Shown here in pieces: positions 1 to 7,302 of a DNA stretch of 64,000 nucleotides. Positions within the stretch are counted from its first letter, which is position 1. The number at the start of each line of letters is the position of its first letter. Location of the stretch: NCBI RefSeq assembly GCF_900114325.1, contig NZ_FOSR01000010.1, forward strand, positions 1 through 64,000, in the 5' to 3' direction. The DNA comes from Rhodanobacter glycinis. GTDB lineage: Bacteria; Pseudomonadota; Gammaproteobacteria; Xanthomonadales; Rhodanobacteraceae. The notes beneath the pieces are model-generated. The model saw only the letters and a list, made by a program, of their open reading frames with translations. It was not told the origin of the DNA and searched no databases. The position numbers and the translations under genes were made by a program.

Positions 1-171
1 AGACGCTTCGCATGTGCAGATCCCTCTGAGACGAACCCGACCATCCTTGGCCGGGCTTCTCAAAAGAGCAGGATTCGCCTTGATGACGCATGTCGGTACA
101 ACTTGTTCCAAATCGCTTGTCACTCGTTTACACCTTTTGAAGCGGGCGCAGTTGCGCTGCTTCTACCCCTT

Positions 172-287
172 CCCTGGCGGCCATAGCGCTGTGGCACCAC
201 CCGATCCCATCCCGAACTCGGAAGTGAAACGCAGCCGCGCCGATGGTAGTGTGCTTCTTGCATGCGAGAGTAGGTCACCGCCAGGGG
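172..287 (+). rRNA. rrf: 5S ribosomal RNA
   Basis: The sequence carries the conserved bacterial 5S core (CCCGATCCCATCCCGAACTC, then GAAGTGAAACGC, then GATGGTAGTGT), and its ends CCTGGCGG and CCGCCAGG pair as helix I. The length of about 115 nt is normal. No gene is visible in the 171 bases before it; they look like a 23S-5S spacer, so this is the distal end of an rRNA operon whose 16S and 23S genes lie outside the window. A strong terminator follows directly. End positions are accurate to a few bases. Confidence 0.96.
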
Positions 288-297
288 CTTTATCCTT

Positions 298-327
298 AGA
301 AGGCCTCCCCATCCGGGGAGGCCTTCT
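298..327 (+). terminator. rRNA operon terminator
   Basis: A 13-bp perfect stem (AGAAGGCCTCCCC / GGGGAGGCCTTCT) with a 4-nt loop lies 11 bases after the 5S rRNA, followed by a short T-rich stretch. Its position fits the intrinsic terminator of the rRNA operon. Confidence 0.85.
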
Positions 328-550
328 GCTTTGCTGCCGACTGAACTGACGAAAACGCCCCCGCCGTGATCGCGTGGCAGGATGTCGGCGCAGCCTGCGC
401 TGGCCGACTCTGCGCACGTACGATCTACCTTTTGGGCTGCATCAGGCGCTTCCGCAAACTCCGCATGCAGTGCAGGAAACGGCCCCGCTAAGGCTTTGTG
501 ACTGGCGCGGCAGTGCGCGAGAGCAGATACGAGCAAGCCCGTGGAGCCAC

Positions 551-1567
551 TCAGCCCGGGAACGCGTGTTCCAGCCAATCCGGTACCGGGATGGCTTTCT
601 CGTGCAAGAGTGCCGGGTTGAACAGTTTGGCCTGATAACGGGTGCCGGCATCGGCGAGCACGGTGACCACGGTATGCCCGGGGCCGAGCTCCCTTGCGAG
701 GCGAATGGCCCCGGCGATATTCACGCCGCTGGAACCACCCACGCACCAGCCTTCGTCGCGCAGCAGCTGGTGCAGCAGTGGCACGGACTCCTGATCGGGG
801 ATGGACCAGGCAAGGTCGATCGGCGCGTCCTTGAAGTTTTCGGTGATGCGGCTGGAGCCGATCCCCTCGCTGATCGAATTGCCCTCGGCGAGCAATTCGC
901 CATGGGTGATGAAATGAGCCAGGGCCGAACCCGTGGGGTCCGAAAGGGCGATCTTCACGTGAGGATTTCGCGCCTTGAGTGCCCGCCCGATCCCGGCCAG
1001 GGTGCCGCCCGTACCCGCGGAGCAAACGAATCCATCGATCTTGCCATGGGTTTGATCCCAGATCTCGGGCCCCGTGGTGTTCTCGTGCCAATCACGGTTG
1101 GCGGTATTGTCGAACTGGTTGGCGAACCAGGCACTCCCCGGCTTGGCTTCATTCAGCTGCCCGGCGTGGGCGCGCGCAACGTGGACATAGTGCTGCGGGT
1201 TGCTGAATGGCACAGCGGGAATCAGTCGCACGTCGGCGCCGGCGATGCGCAACGCGTCGATTTTCTCGCGGCTTTGCGTGTCCGGCATGAAGATGACCGT
1301 GCGATAGCCGCGACTGGCCCCGATCAGCGCCAGTCCGATGCCGGTGTTGCCGGCCGTGCCCTCAACGATGGTGCCCCCGGGCCGGATCAGTCCCCGTTGC
1401 TCGGCATCGAGCAGCAGGCCGAGCGCGGTCCTGTCCTTGATCGAGCCGCCGGGGTTGAGAAACTCCGCCTTGGCGAGCACCTCGCATCCGGTAAGGCTGG
1501 AGGCGTGATTGAGGCGCAACAGTGGGGTGTTGCCGACGGCGGAGGACAGGTTGGAACGGATGGTCAT
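551..1567 (-). CDS. PLP-dependent cysteine synthase-like enzyme
   Basis: Fold-type II PLP enzyme of the cysteine synthase / cystathionine beta-synthase family, 338 aa. The PLP lysine is Lys44 in NPGGSIKDR, and a substrate loop EGTAGNTG follows. The family norm in CysK/CysM is TSGNTG, so the Ser-to-Ala change is notable and may mark a different sulfur donor or acceptor. A later VCSAGTGGT and GGSSG complete the PLP-phosphate pocket pattern. There is no CBS regulatory domain. I chose the ATG giving MTIRSNLS because conservation begins there; the frame stays open further upstream. The gene is divergent from metX and shares its 5' region with the MetJ-like box array, so a sulfur amino acid role is likely. 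The exact substrate is uncertain. Confidence 0.86.
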   Translation of the reverse strand: MTIRSNLSSAVGNTPLLRLNHASSLTGCEVLAKAEFLNPGGSIKDRTALGLLLDAEQRGLIRPGGTIVEGTAGNTGIGLALIGASRGYRTVIFMPDTQSREKIDALRIAGADVRLIPAVPFSNPQHYVHVARAHAGQLNEAKPGSAWFANQFDNTANRDWHENTTGPEIWDQTHGKIDGFVCSAGTGGTLAGIGRALKARNPHVKIALSDPTGSALAHFITHGELLAEGNSISEGIGSSRITENFKDAPIDLAWSIPDQESVPLLHQLLRDEGWCVGGSSGVNIAGAIRLARELGPGHTVVTVLADAGTRYQAKLFNPALLHEKAIPVPDWLEHAFPG

Positions 1568-1712
1568 GATGCGGAAATCTGTGCTGGAAACGGGGCCGGC
1601 CACGGCACGGGTCGGCATTCCAAGAGAGTGCCACCAGCTGGCCTGGATGGGCGGTTTGGCGGATATGGCCAATCAACATAAGCCCGCAATGCAAGGTTCT
1701 ATGCGGACTTTT

Positions 1713-1738
1713 GGACGTATGGACGTCTATACGTCCAT
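1713..1738. promoter_or_regulatory. MetJ-like met-box array upstream of metX
   Basis: Three contiguous 8-bp units, GGACGTAT, GGACGTCT and ATACGTCC, occupy 1713-1736. The outer units are reverse complements, so the array is palindromic; the arms ATGGACGT and ACGTCCAT (1719-1738) flank CTAT. The units resemble the E. coli MetJ met box AGACGTCT. The array abuts the -35 box of the metX promoter. A 17-bp core is repeated with one mismatch at the metE promoter (40719-40735). The regulator is not encoded in the window; an ArsR-type regulator such as the Xanthomonadales SamR is an alternative to MetJ. Confidence 0.65.
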
Positions 1739-1766
1739 TGACAAGCGAATTTGCAAAAGCTAGAGT
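1738..1766 (+). promoter_or_regulatory. metX operon promoter
   Basis: A consensus -35 TTGACA (1738-1743), a 17-bp spacer and TAGAGT (1761-1766) form a good sigma-70 promoter. The predicted transcript start, around 1773, coincides with the 5' edge of the SAM riboswitch, which supports both calls. The MetJ-like array overlaps the first base of the -35. Confidence 0.75.
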
Positions 1767-1771
1767 CGGGT

Positions 1772-1888
1772 CCACTCATCGAGACCGGCTGAGGGACAGG
1801 CCCTTTGAAGCCGGGGCAACCTGCAGGTGATTCCTGCAACGGTGCCAACTCCTGCGGGGCGCTTCGGCGTCAACCGGTAGATGGGATG
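1772..1888 (+). ncRNA. SAM-I (S-box) riboswitch before metX
   Basis: The S-box core is readable in order: CTCATCGAGA, then GAGGGA, GGCCCTTTGAAGCC, GGCAACC, a variable hairpin, and CGGTGCCAACTCCTGC. P1 closes between CTCATC and GATGGG near 1880. SAM binding would reduce expression of metX-metB-hom. No terminator with a T-run follows; instead a hairpin masks the metX ribosome site, so control is probably at translation. SAM-I elements are mainly Gram-positive but are known in Xanthomonadales before met genes. Confidence 0.9.
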
Positions 1889-1933
1889 TCGTCAGCACGG
1901 CCATGTCGTGGTCTTTGACGGCAACTCGTTGCA

Positions 1934-1966
1934 GGTTCTCCGCAGGGGCGATGCCACAGGAGAACC
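1934..1966 (+). promoter_or_regulatory. Shine-Dalgarno-masking hairpin of metX
   Basis: GGTTCTCC (1934-1941) and GGAGAACC (1959-1966) form a perfect 8-bp stem. The 3' arm contains the AGGAG ribosome site of metX, 5 bases before the ATG. This is the likely expression platform of the upstream riboswitch, switching translation rather than termination. A competing helix, GCAACTCGTTGC, lies just before it. Confidence 0.6.
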
Positions 1967-1970
1967 ACCG

Positions 1971-3014
1971 ATGCCAGCTTCACGCGCCCATGCTTCCGAC
2001 ACCGACGAGCGCCACTCTGCCGTGGTCGTTGCCCTTTTCCCGCGAGCCACTTTGACCGACCAGCGCAGCAGTCGCACGCTGTCGTTGACGCCGCGTTATG
2101 GAAACGGAATGCGCGAAGTGGAAGTGCGCTACCGCTGGAGCGGCGCGCCGGATGCACCCACGGTGATCGTGCAAGGTGGCATCTCTGCCGATCGCGACGT
2201 GACGGTGACACCGGACGGCCGCCCCGGCTGGTGGGCCGAACTGGTGGGCGAGGATCGTGCGATCGACCTGACGGCCTGCCGCGTGCTGAGCATCGACTGG
2301 CTTGCTCCCGCGGACCTTGGTGACGACGTGGCTTCCGTGTCCAGCGAGGACCAGGCGGACGCGTTGGCCGCGCTCGTCCAGGCACTGGGCATCGATCAGG
2401 TAGAAGCCTTCGTCGGTTCGTCGTATGGCGCCATGGCGGGCCTTGCATTCGCTGCGCGTCACGCGGGCAAGATCGGGCGGCTGATCCTGCTGGCCGGCGC
2501 CCATCGTTCGCATCCGTTGTCGACTGCACAGCGTTCGATCCAGCGCCAGATCGTGCGCCTCGGCCTGGCCTCCGGTCAGACCGAAGAGGCCTTGGCTCTG
2601 GCGCGGCAATTGGCCATGACCACCTATCGCGGCGGGGAAGAATTCTCGCGTCGCTTCAACGGTGAGCCGGAGTATCGCGAGGGTCGTTTCCACTTCCCGG
2701 TCGAGGATTACCTGGAAAATGCCGGTCGTCGCTTCGTCGAGCGCTTCGATGTGCAGCGCTTCCTGGCCTTGTCCGAGTCGATCGACCTGCACGACGTGGC
2801 CCCCGAAGACGTGCATGCACAGACGACGTTGATCGGCTTTCCCACCGATCGCCTGATCCCGCTGGCCGATCTCTGTGATCTGCAGCGCCGGCTGCATGGC
2901 CCGGCCACGCTGGAAGTGGTCGACTCACCGTACGGCCACGATGCCTTCCTGAAAGAAACCGGCAAACTGGCGCCGCTGCTGCGCCAGGCCATCCCCTGTT
3001 GTTGTGGAGTGTGA
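1971..3014 (+). CDS. metX: homoserine O-acyltransferase (MetX family, probably O-succinyltransferase)
   Basis: Alpha/beta-hydrolase that acylates L-homoserine, the first committed step to methionine; 347 aa, cytoplasmic. The visible triad is Ser151 in GSSYGAM, Asp293 in FPTDRLIP and His323 in YGHDAF. Xanthomonadales homologues of this short type are homoserine O-succinyltransferases (MetXS), which fits the metB gene behind it, but acyl-CoA choice cannot be read from sequence alone. The start was set at the ATG after AGGAGAACC; the frame is open further upstream through the riboswitch, but that part is leader. First gene of metX-metB-hom, 4 bases before metB. Regulated by the SAM-I riboswitch and probably by the met-box array. 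Confidence 0.92.
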   Translation: MPASRAHASDTDERHSAVVVALFPRATLTDQRSSRTLSLTPRYGNGMREVEVRYRWSGAPDAPTVIVQGGISADRDVTVTPDGRPGWWAELVGEDRAIDLTACRVLSIDWLAPADLGDDVASVSSEDQADALAALVQALGIDQVEAFVGSSYGAMAGLAFAARHAGKIGRLILLAGAHRSHPLSTAQRSIQRQIVRLGLASGQTEEALALARQLAMTTYRGGEEFSRRFNGEPEYREGRFHFPVEDYLENAGRRFVERFDVQRFLALSESIDLHDVAPEDVHAQTTLIGFPTDRLIPLADLCDLQRRLHGPATLEVVDSPYGHDAFLKETGKLAPLLRQAIPCCCGV

Positions 3015-3018
3015 CCCC

Positions 3019-4221
3019 ATGAGCGCCGATATCCCCGCCGACATCGCTTCCGCCACCCGCGCCGTGCGCGCCGGCATCGAATCCGATACCCAGCACGGTG
3101 CCGTGGTGCCGCCGTTGCATCTGTCCACCAACTACAGTTTCGAGGGCTTTGGCCGCAAGCGCGCGTACGACTATTCGCGCAGCGGCAATCCCACCCGTGA
3201 CCTGTTGGCCAATGCCCTGGCCGAGCTGGAACAGGGCGTCGGTGCCGTGATCACGGCCAGCGGCATGGCGGCCGTCGCGCTGGCTCTGGAACTGGTGCCG
3301 GCCGGTGGCCTGGTGTTGGCTGCGCATGATTGCTACGGCGGCACGTGGCGCCTGCTGGATGCGTGGGCGAAGAAGGGCCGCTTCCGCGTGCAGTTCGCCG
3401 ATCTCACCGACAGCGTGGCGCTGGCTGAAGGGCTGGCCAGCAAGCCGGCACTGGTATGGGTGGAGACGCCCTCCAACCCGCTGTTGCGCATCACCGACGT
3501 TCGCCACGTCGCACAGGCGGCCCATGCCGTGGGCGCGCTGGTGGTGGTGGACAACACCTTCCTGTCGCCTGCGCTGCAGCAGCCGTTGACGCTGGGCGCC
3601 GATGTGGTGGTGCACTCCACCACCAAGTACATCAATGGCCACAGCGATGTGGTCGGCGGTGCCGTGGTGGCGCGCGATGCGGCGGTGGCCGAGCAACTGA
3701 AATGGTGGGGTAATTGCAACGGCCTCACCGGCGCGCCCTTCGACAGTTTCCTCACCCTGCGTGGCCTGCGGACGCTGAACGTACGCCTGCGCCAGCATCA
3801 GGAAAATGCCGTGCGTATCGCCAGCCGTCTGGACGGCCATGCGGCCGTTCGAAAGGTCTATTACCCCGGGCTTGAGTATCACCCCGGGCATGCGTTGGCG
3901 GCACGCCAGCAGCAGGGTTTTGGCGCCATGCTGAGTTTCGAGCTGGAGGGCGACGAGACGCAGATCGAGGCGTTCGTCGATGGCCTGCAGTTCTTCTCGC
4001 TGGCCGAGTCGCTTGGCGGAGTGGAAAGCCTGGTGGCCCATCCGGCCACGATGACGCATGCGGCGATGACGCCGGACGCGCGCCGCCAGGCGGGCATCGC
4101 CGATTCGCTGCTGCGTCTGTCGGTAGGCATCGAGGATGGTGCCGATCTGCTGCGTGACCTCGATGCCGCGCTGTTGCGCGCCCAGGCCGCCGGGGAATCC
4201 AAACGCCGGGTGAGTGCATGA
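3019..4221 (+). CDS. metB: cystathionine gamma-synthase / O-succinylhomoserine sulfhydrylase family
   Basis: Fold-type I PLP enzyme of the Cys/Met metabolism family, 400 aa. It joins O-succinylhomoserine to cysteine to give cystathionine, or takes sulfide directly if it acts as a sulfhydrylase. Seen: YDYSRSGNPTR near the N-terminus, the SGMAA phosphate-binding loop, DNTFLSP, and the Schiff-base Lys203 in HSTTKYINGHSD. The C-terminal ESLGGVESL and LLRLSVGIED are typical of the family. The ATG at 3019 is preferred; an in-frame GTG at 3004 would overlap the metX stop. The gene is tightly coupled to metX before it and overlaps hom by 4 bases (ATGA). Confidence 0.92.
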   Translation: MSADIPADIASATRAVRAGIESDTQHGAVVPPLHLSTNYSFEGFGRKRAYDYSRSGNPTRDLLANALAELEQGVGAVITASGMAAVALALELVPAGGLVLAAHDCYGGTWRLLDAWAKKGRFRVQFADLTDSVALAEGLASKPALVWVETPSNPLLRITDVRHVAQAAHAVGALVVVDNTFLSPALQQPLTLGADVVVHSTTKYINGHSDVVGGAVVARDAAVAEQLKWWGNCNGLTGAPFDSFLTLRGLRTLNVRLRQHQENAVRIASRLDGHAAVRKVYYPGLEYHPGHALAARQQQGFGAMLSFELEGDETQIEAFVDGLQFFSLAESLGGVESLVAHPATMTHAAMTPDARRQAGIADSLLRLSVGIEDGADLLRDLDAALLRAQAAGESKRRVSA

Positions 4222-5324
4222 ATGCGGTGCTGACTCCGGAAAAGGTTCGCGATGGGTCGAAGGCGGGCGTGGCCATCGCGGCCCGCGCTCCCGCTGGTAT
4301 CGCCCTGGTCCTGCTGGGTACCGGCGTCGTGGGCGGGGCGTTTCTCAAGCTCTTGAACACGCCCGTGGCTGCCGCCCTGCGACTGGTCGGCGTGGCCAAT
4401 TCGCGGCGTCAGCAGACGGCCGTAGAGGCACTCGCCGACCGTGGCTTGCGCGAGCAGTTGAAGCGGCAGGGTGATGCGCGCGACGACGTGAAATTGCTCA
4501 ATGCACTGGATGCCAGCGACGCAGCCGTAAAAGTCATCGTCGATGCCACTGCCAGCGCCGAACTGGCGGCGCGCCATGCGGAATGGCTGGCACGCGGCTA
4601 TCACGTGGTCACCGCGAACAAGTCGCTGGGCGGTGGCGAGCTTTCCGGCTGGCGTACCCTGCAGGAGGCGTTGGCCAAGGGCGCGCACTATGGCGATGCC
4701 GCCACCGTCGGCGCCGGCCTGCCGGTGTTGTCCACGCTGCGCCGCCTGCGCGCTTGCGGCGACGGGCTGCTGACATTGGAAGGTGTTTTCTCGGGCTCCC
4801 TGTCTTATCTGTTCAACCAGTACGACGGCAGTCGACCGTTTTCGGCACTGCTGGAAGAAGCGCGCCAGCAAGGCTATACCGAGCCCGATCCACGCAGCGA
4901 CCTGTCCGGCGAAGACGTGGCGCGCAAGCTGCTGATCCTCGCCCGCAACGCCGGCTTTGCGCTGGGCACGGATGAGGTGGAAGTGGAAAGCCTGGTGCCG
5001 GAGTCCTTGCGCGGGCTGGATACGCAGGCTTTCCTGGCGCGTGCCGATGAGCTTGATGCACCACTGGCCGCACGGCATGCCGAAGCCGCGACGCGCGGCA
5101 ACGTGCTGCGCTATCTGGCGCGGCTCAACCAGCGCGGGCACGCACGCGTTGGCCTGGTCGAAGTGTCGCCCACCCATCCGGCGGCGCGCTTGTACGGAAC
5201 CGACAACCAGTTCGCGCTCACCACGACCCGGTACCACACCCAGCCGCTGGTGATCCAGGGACCGGGCGCAGGACCGGAAGTGACGGCACAGGCACTACTC
5301 GGCGACGTGCTGGCGTTGGGCTAG
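4218..5324 (+). CDS. hom: homoserine dehydrogenase
   Basis: NAD(P)H-dependent reduction of aspartate semialdehyde to homoserine, the branch point of threonine and methionine synthesis; 368 aa. Seen: the nucleotide-binding LLGTGVVGGAF near residue 33, the catalytic-domain TANKSLGGG, and the homoserine dehydrogenase signature region from GVFSGSLSYLFNQ to SDLSGEDVARKLLILAR. There is neither an N-terminal aspartokinase domain (as in ThrA/MetL) nor a C-terminal ACT domain, so allosteric control by threonine is not evident. It is cotranscribed with metX and metB, with an ATGA overlap to metB, so homoserine supply is tied to methionine demand. A strong terminator follows. Confidence 0.95.
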   Translation: MNAVLTPEKVRDGSKAGVAIAARAPAGIALVLLGTGVVGGAFLKLLNTPVAAALRLVGVANSRRQQTAVEALADRGLREQLKRQGDARDDVKLLNALDASDAAVKVIVDATASAELAARHAEWLARGYHVVTANKSLGGGELSGWRTLQEALAKGAHYGDAATVGAGLPVLSTLRRLRACGDGLLTLEGVFSGSLSYLFNQYDGSRPFSALLEEARQQGYTEPDPRSDLSGEDVARKLLILARNAGFALGTDEVEVESLVPESLRGLDTQAFLARADELDAPLAARHAEAATRGNVLRYLARLNQRGHARVGLVEVSPTHPAARLYGTDNQFALTTTRYHTQPLVIQGPGAGPEVTAQALLGDVLALG

Positions 5325-5349
5325 GAGCCTGGCAGACCGCAACAAAAAC

Positions 5350-5383
5350 GAAGGGCGCGATCATCGGGATGATCGCGCCCTTC
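5350..5383. terminator. bidirectional terminator between hom and the permease
   Basis: A near-perfect 16-bp stem (GAAGGGCGCGATCATC and its complement) with a 2-nt centre lies between the convergent hom and APC permease genes. The same AAGGGCGC/GCGCCCTT ends recur in the terminators at 9743 and 10874. Confidence 0.85.
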
Positions 5384-5405
5384 GTGTGTGGAGCCGCGGC
5401 CTTGT

Positions 5406-7070
5406 TCAGTGCCCGGTGATTTTTTCCGCTTCTTCCTCGTCCGGCGGCACCAGCGGTGCATCGGGTTCGAGAGCGGCTTCCAGTCGCGCGGCATCGATCG
5501 ACGGCGTGCGCCAGCCCGACTTCACGCCCCACAGGTAGAACAGCAGGCCGACCACGGCGACCACGGCCAGATCCCAACCATAGGGCAGGTAGCCCTTGCC
5601 GCCGAACGTGGTGCTGCCGATCCACGAGACGAAGGCCAGTACTGGCAGATAGAAGATCAGCCACCAGGCGCCCTTCATCTGCCGGCCGAAGTCGTGCCAG
5701 CCACTCTTGGCCTGGTAATAAAAATAGATTGGCAGCGCCACGACCATCAGCAGGATGATCTCGCCGGTCAGTGGCCACTTGGCCCAGTACAGCAGCTCGG
5801 TGGACATGATGAAGGCGATGCCGGCCACGATTGGCAGGCCGGCCAGGCGGAACGGGCGGCCGAGTTCCGGGGCGGTGCGGCGCAGCGTCATCACACTGAC
5901 CGGACCGGTCAGGTAGGAGATGATCGTGGCCACCGAGATCACCGCCGCCAGCGAACCCCAGCCGCGGAAGAAGAACAGGAACAGGAACGACACCGCCAGG
6001 TTCACCCACATCGCCGGGCGCGGTACGCCCCACTTCGGGTGCACGCGGCCGAGGATCTTCGGCAGCGTGCCGTTGCGCTCCATGCCGTACAACATGCGCG
6101 CGGTGGTGGCGGTGTAGGTCATGCCGGTGCCGCTGGGGCTGATCACCGCATCGATGAACAGCAGCGTGGCCAGCCATTGCAGCCCGAGGATGATCGCCAG
6201 GTCGGCGAACGGCGAGCTGAAATCCACGCCGTGCCAGCCCACGTTGGCCAGCATTTCACGCGGCACCGCGCCGATATAAGCCACCTGCAGCAACACGTAG
6301 ATGACGGTGGCCAGCGCAATTGAGCAGACAATCGCAAACGGGATGCTCTTGCCCGGATTGCGTGCCTCGCCGGCCAGGTTCACCGGGCTCTGGAAGCCGT
6401 TGAAGCTGAACACGATGCCGGCGATGGCAACGGCGGTGAGGATCGAGGGGAAGTCGGTCTTGTGCAGTTCGCCGTGGATGCCGACGCTGAAATTCTCCGG
6501 ATGGAAGCCGCTCATGATCAACAGCACCGCGGTGATCGCAGGGATGATCAGCTTGAACATCGTGATCGCGGTGTTCGAGCGTGCGAACAGCTTCACGCTC
6601 CAGAAGTTGAACAGGAAATACATCACCACCAGCGCTGCGGCGATCAGCAGGCCGTTGGTGCTCAACTCGCCGTGGCTGCCCGGCACCTGGTGGTACAGAT
6701 CCTTGGCCCACTGCCACTTCCACGACGACATGTACTGCGCCGACGCCTCGGCCTCGACCGAGATCACCGAGACGATCGCGATCCAGTTCGCCCAGGCGGC
6801 GATGAAGCCCACCAGCGAGCCATGCGAGTAGTGGCCGTAGCGCACCATGCCGCCCGACTCGGGGAACATCGCGCCCAGTTCGGCATAGGTCAGGGCGATG
6901 GTCATGATGATCGCCGCGCCGATGACCCACGCCCAGATCGCGCCGGGGCCGGCGATCTGCGCTGCGCGCCATGCACCGAACAGCCAGCCGGAGCCGATGA
7001 TGGAGCCGAGGCCGGTGAGCATCAGGGCGAACGGGCCGACGTCGCGTCGGATCGAACTGGTATGAGACAT
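5406..7070 (-). CDS. APC-superfamily amino acid permease
   Basis: Inner-membrane secondary transporter, 554 aa, with about 12 or more hydrophobic segments. Near residue 20 it has the conserved APC first-helix motif GLGSIIGSGWLFG, then a second helix with YAELGAMFPESGG and later the YGMERNGTLP loop. These fit proton-coupled amino acid uptake; the closest well-known relatives by appearance are aspartate/proton symporter-like members. The cargo is not readable from sequence. The ATG giving MSHTSSIRRD follows a GGGAG ribosome site; the frame is open further upstream but shows no conservation. The C-terminus is acidic (DEEEAEKITGH). It converges on hom across a shared terminator and has no obvious operon partner. 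Confidence 0.88.
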   Translation of the reverse strand: MSHTSSIRRDVGPFALMLTGLGSIIGSGWLFGAWRAAQIAGPGAIWAWVIGAAIIMTIALTYAELGAMFPESGGMVRYGHYSHGSLVGFIAAWANWIAIVSVISVEAEASAQYMSSWKWQWAKDLYHQVPGSHGELSTNGLLIAAALVVMYFLFNFWSVKLFARSNTAITMFKLIIPAITAVLLIMSGFHPENFSVGIHGELHKTDFPSILTAVAIAGIVFSFNGFQSPVNLAGEARNPGKSIPFAIVCSIALATVIYVLLQVAYIGAVPREMLANVGWHGVDFSSPFADLAIILGLQWLATLLFIDAVISPSGTGMTYTATTARMLYGMERNGTLPKILGRVHPKWGVPRPAMWVNLAVSFLFLFFFRGWGSLAAVISVATIISYLTGPVSVMTLRRTAPELGRPFRLAGLPIVAGIAFIMSTELLYWAKWPLTGEIILLMVVALPIYFYYQAKSGWHDFGRQMKGAWWLIFYLPVLAFVSWIGSTTFGGKGYLPYGWDLAVVAVVGLLFYLWGVKSGWRTPSIDAARLEAALEPDAPLVPPDEEEAEKITGH

Positions 7071-7243
7071 GAGGGCTCCCGTGAGGCGCGTGGCCAGATT
7101 CAGGTGACGTACAAACGCCCGATGATGACAGACCCTTTGCGGTGATGTCAGCCCGAGGGTGCCGGAAGTCATGGCCTGGTGGATGGGGGGGCGGCGCGTC
7201 GGGCACTGGCCCGCAAGGCATGGCGAATCGTCATAAGCTTTAA

Positions 7244-7269
7244 TATCGCTTCATCGCGAACAAGAGATA
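7244..7269. promoter_or_regulatory. 26-bp palindromic operator before metF
   Basis: Arms TATCGCTT and AAGAGATA (TATCnCTT / AAGnGATA) flank a 10-bp centre. Aligned over 26 columns with the sites before metK (37869-37894) and metE (40669-40694), 14 columns are identical in all three. The site lies 33 bases before the metF ATG and overlaps a possible -10 (TTTAAT, 7239-7244). It fits a repressor operator of a methionine regulon; an ArsR-family regulator (SahR/SamR type) is the leading candidate, by inference. Confidence 0.6.
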
Positions 7270-7302
7270 TACTTCCCGTGACCCCACCCGGAACGCGCCG
7301 CG

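Noticed and set aside
1-171. A tRNA gene in the region before the 5S rRNA
   Set aside because: No cloverleaf, TpsiC block (GGTTCGA) or CCA end is recognisable; it reads as a 23S-5S spacer.
14-349. A 111-codon open frame running across the 5S rRNA
   Set aside because: It overlaps the 5S gene and its terminator and has no protein similarity that I recognise.
7071-7302. A SAH or SAM riboswitch before metF
   Set aside because: None of the conserved aptamer blocks seen at ahcY or metX occur there; only the palindromic operator is present.
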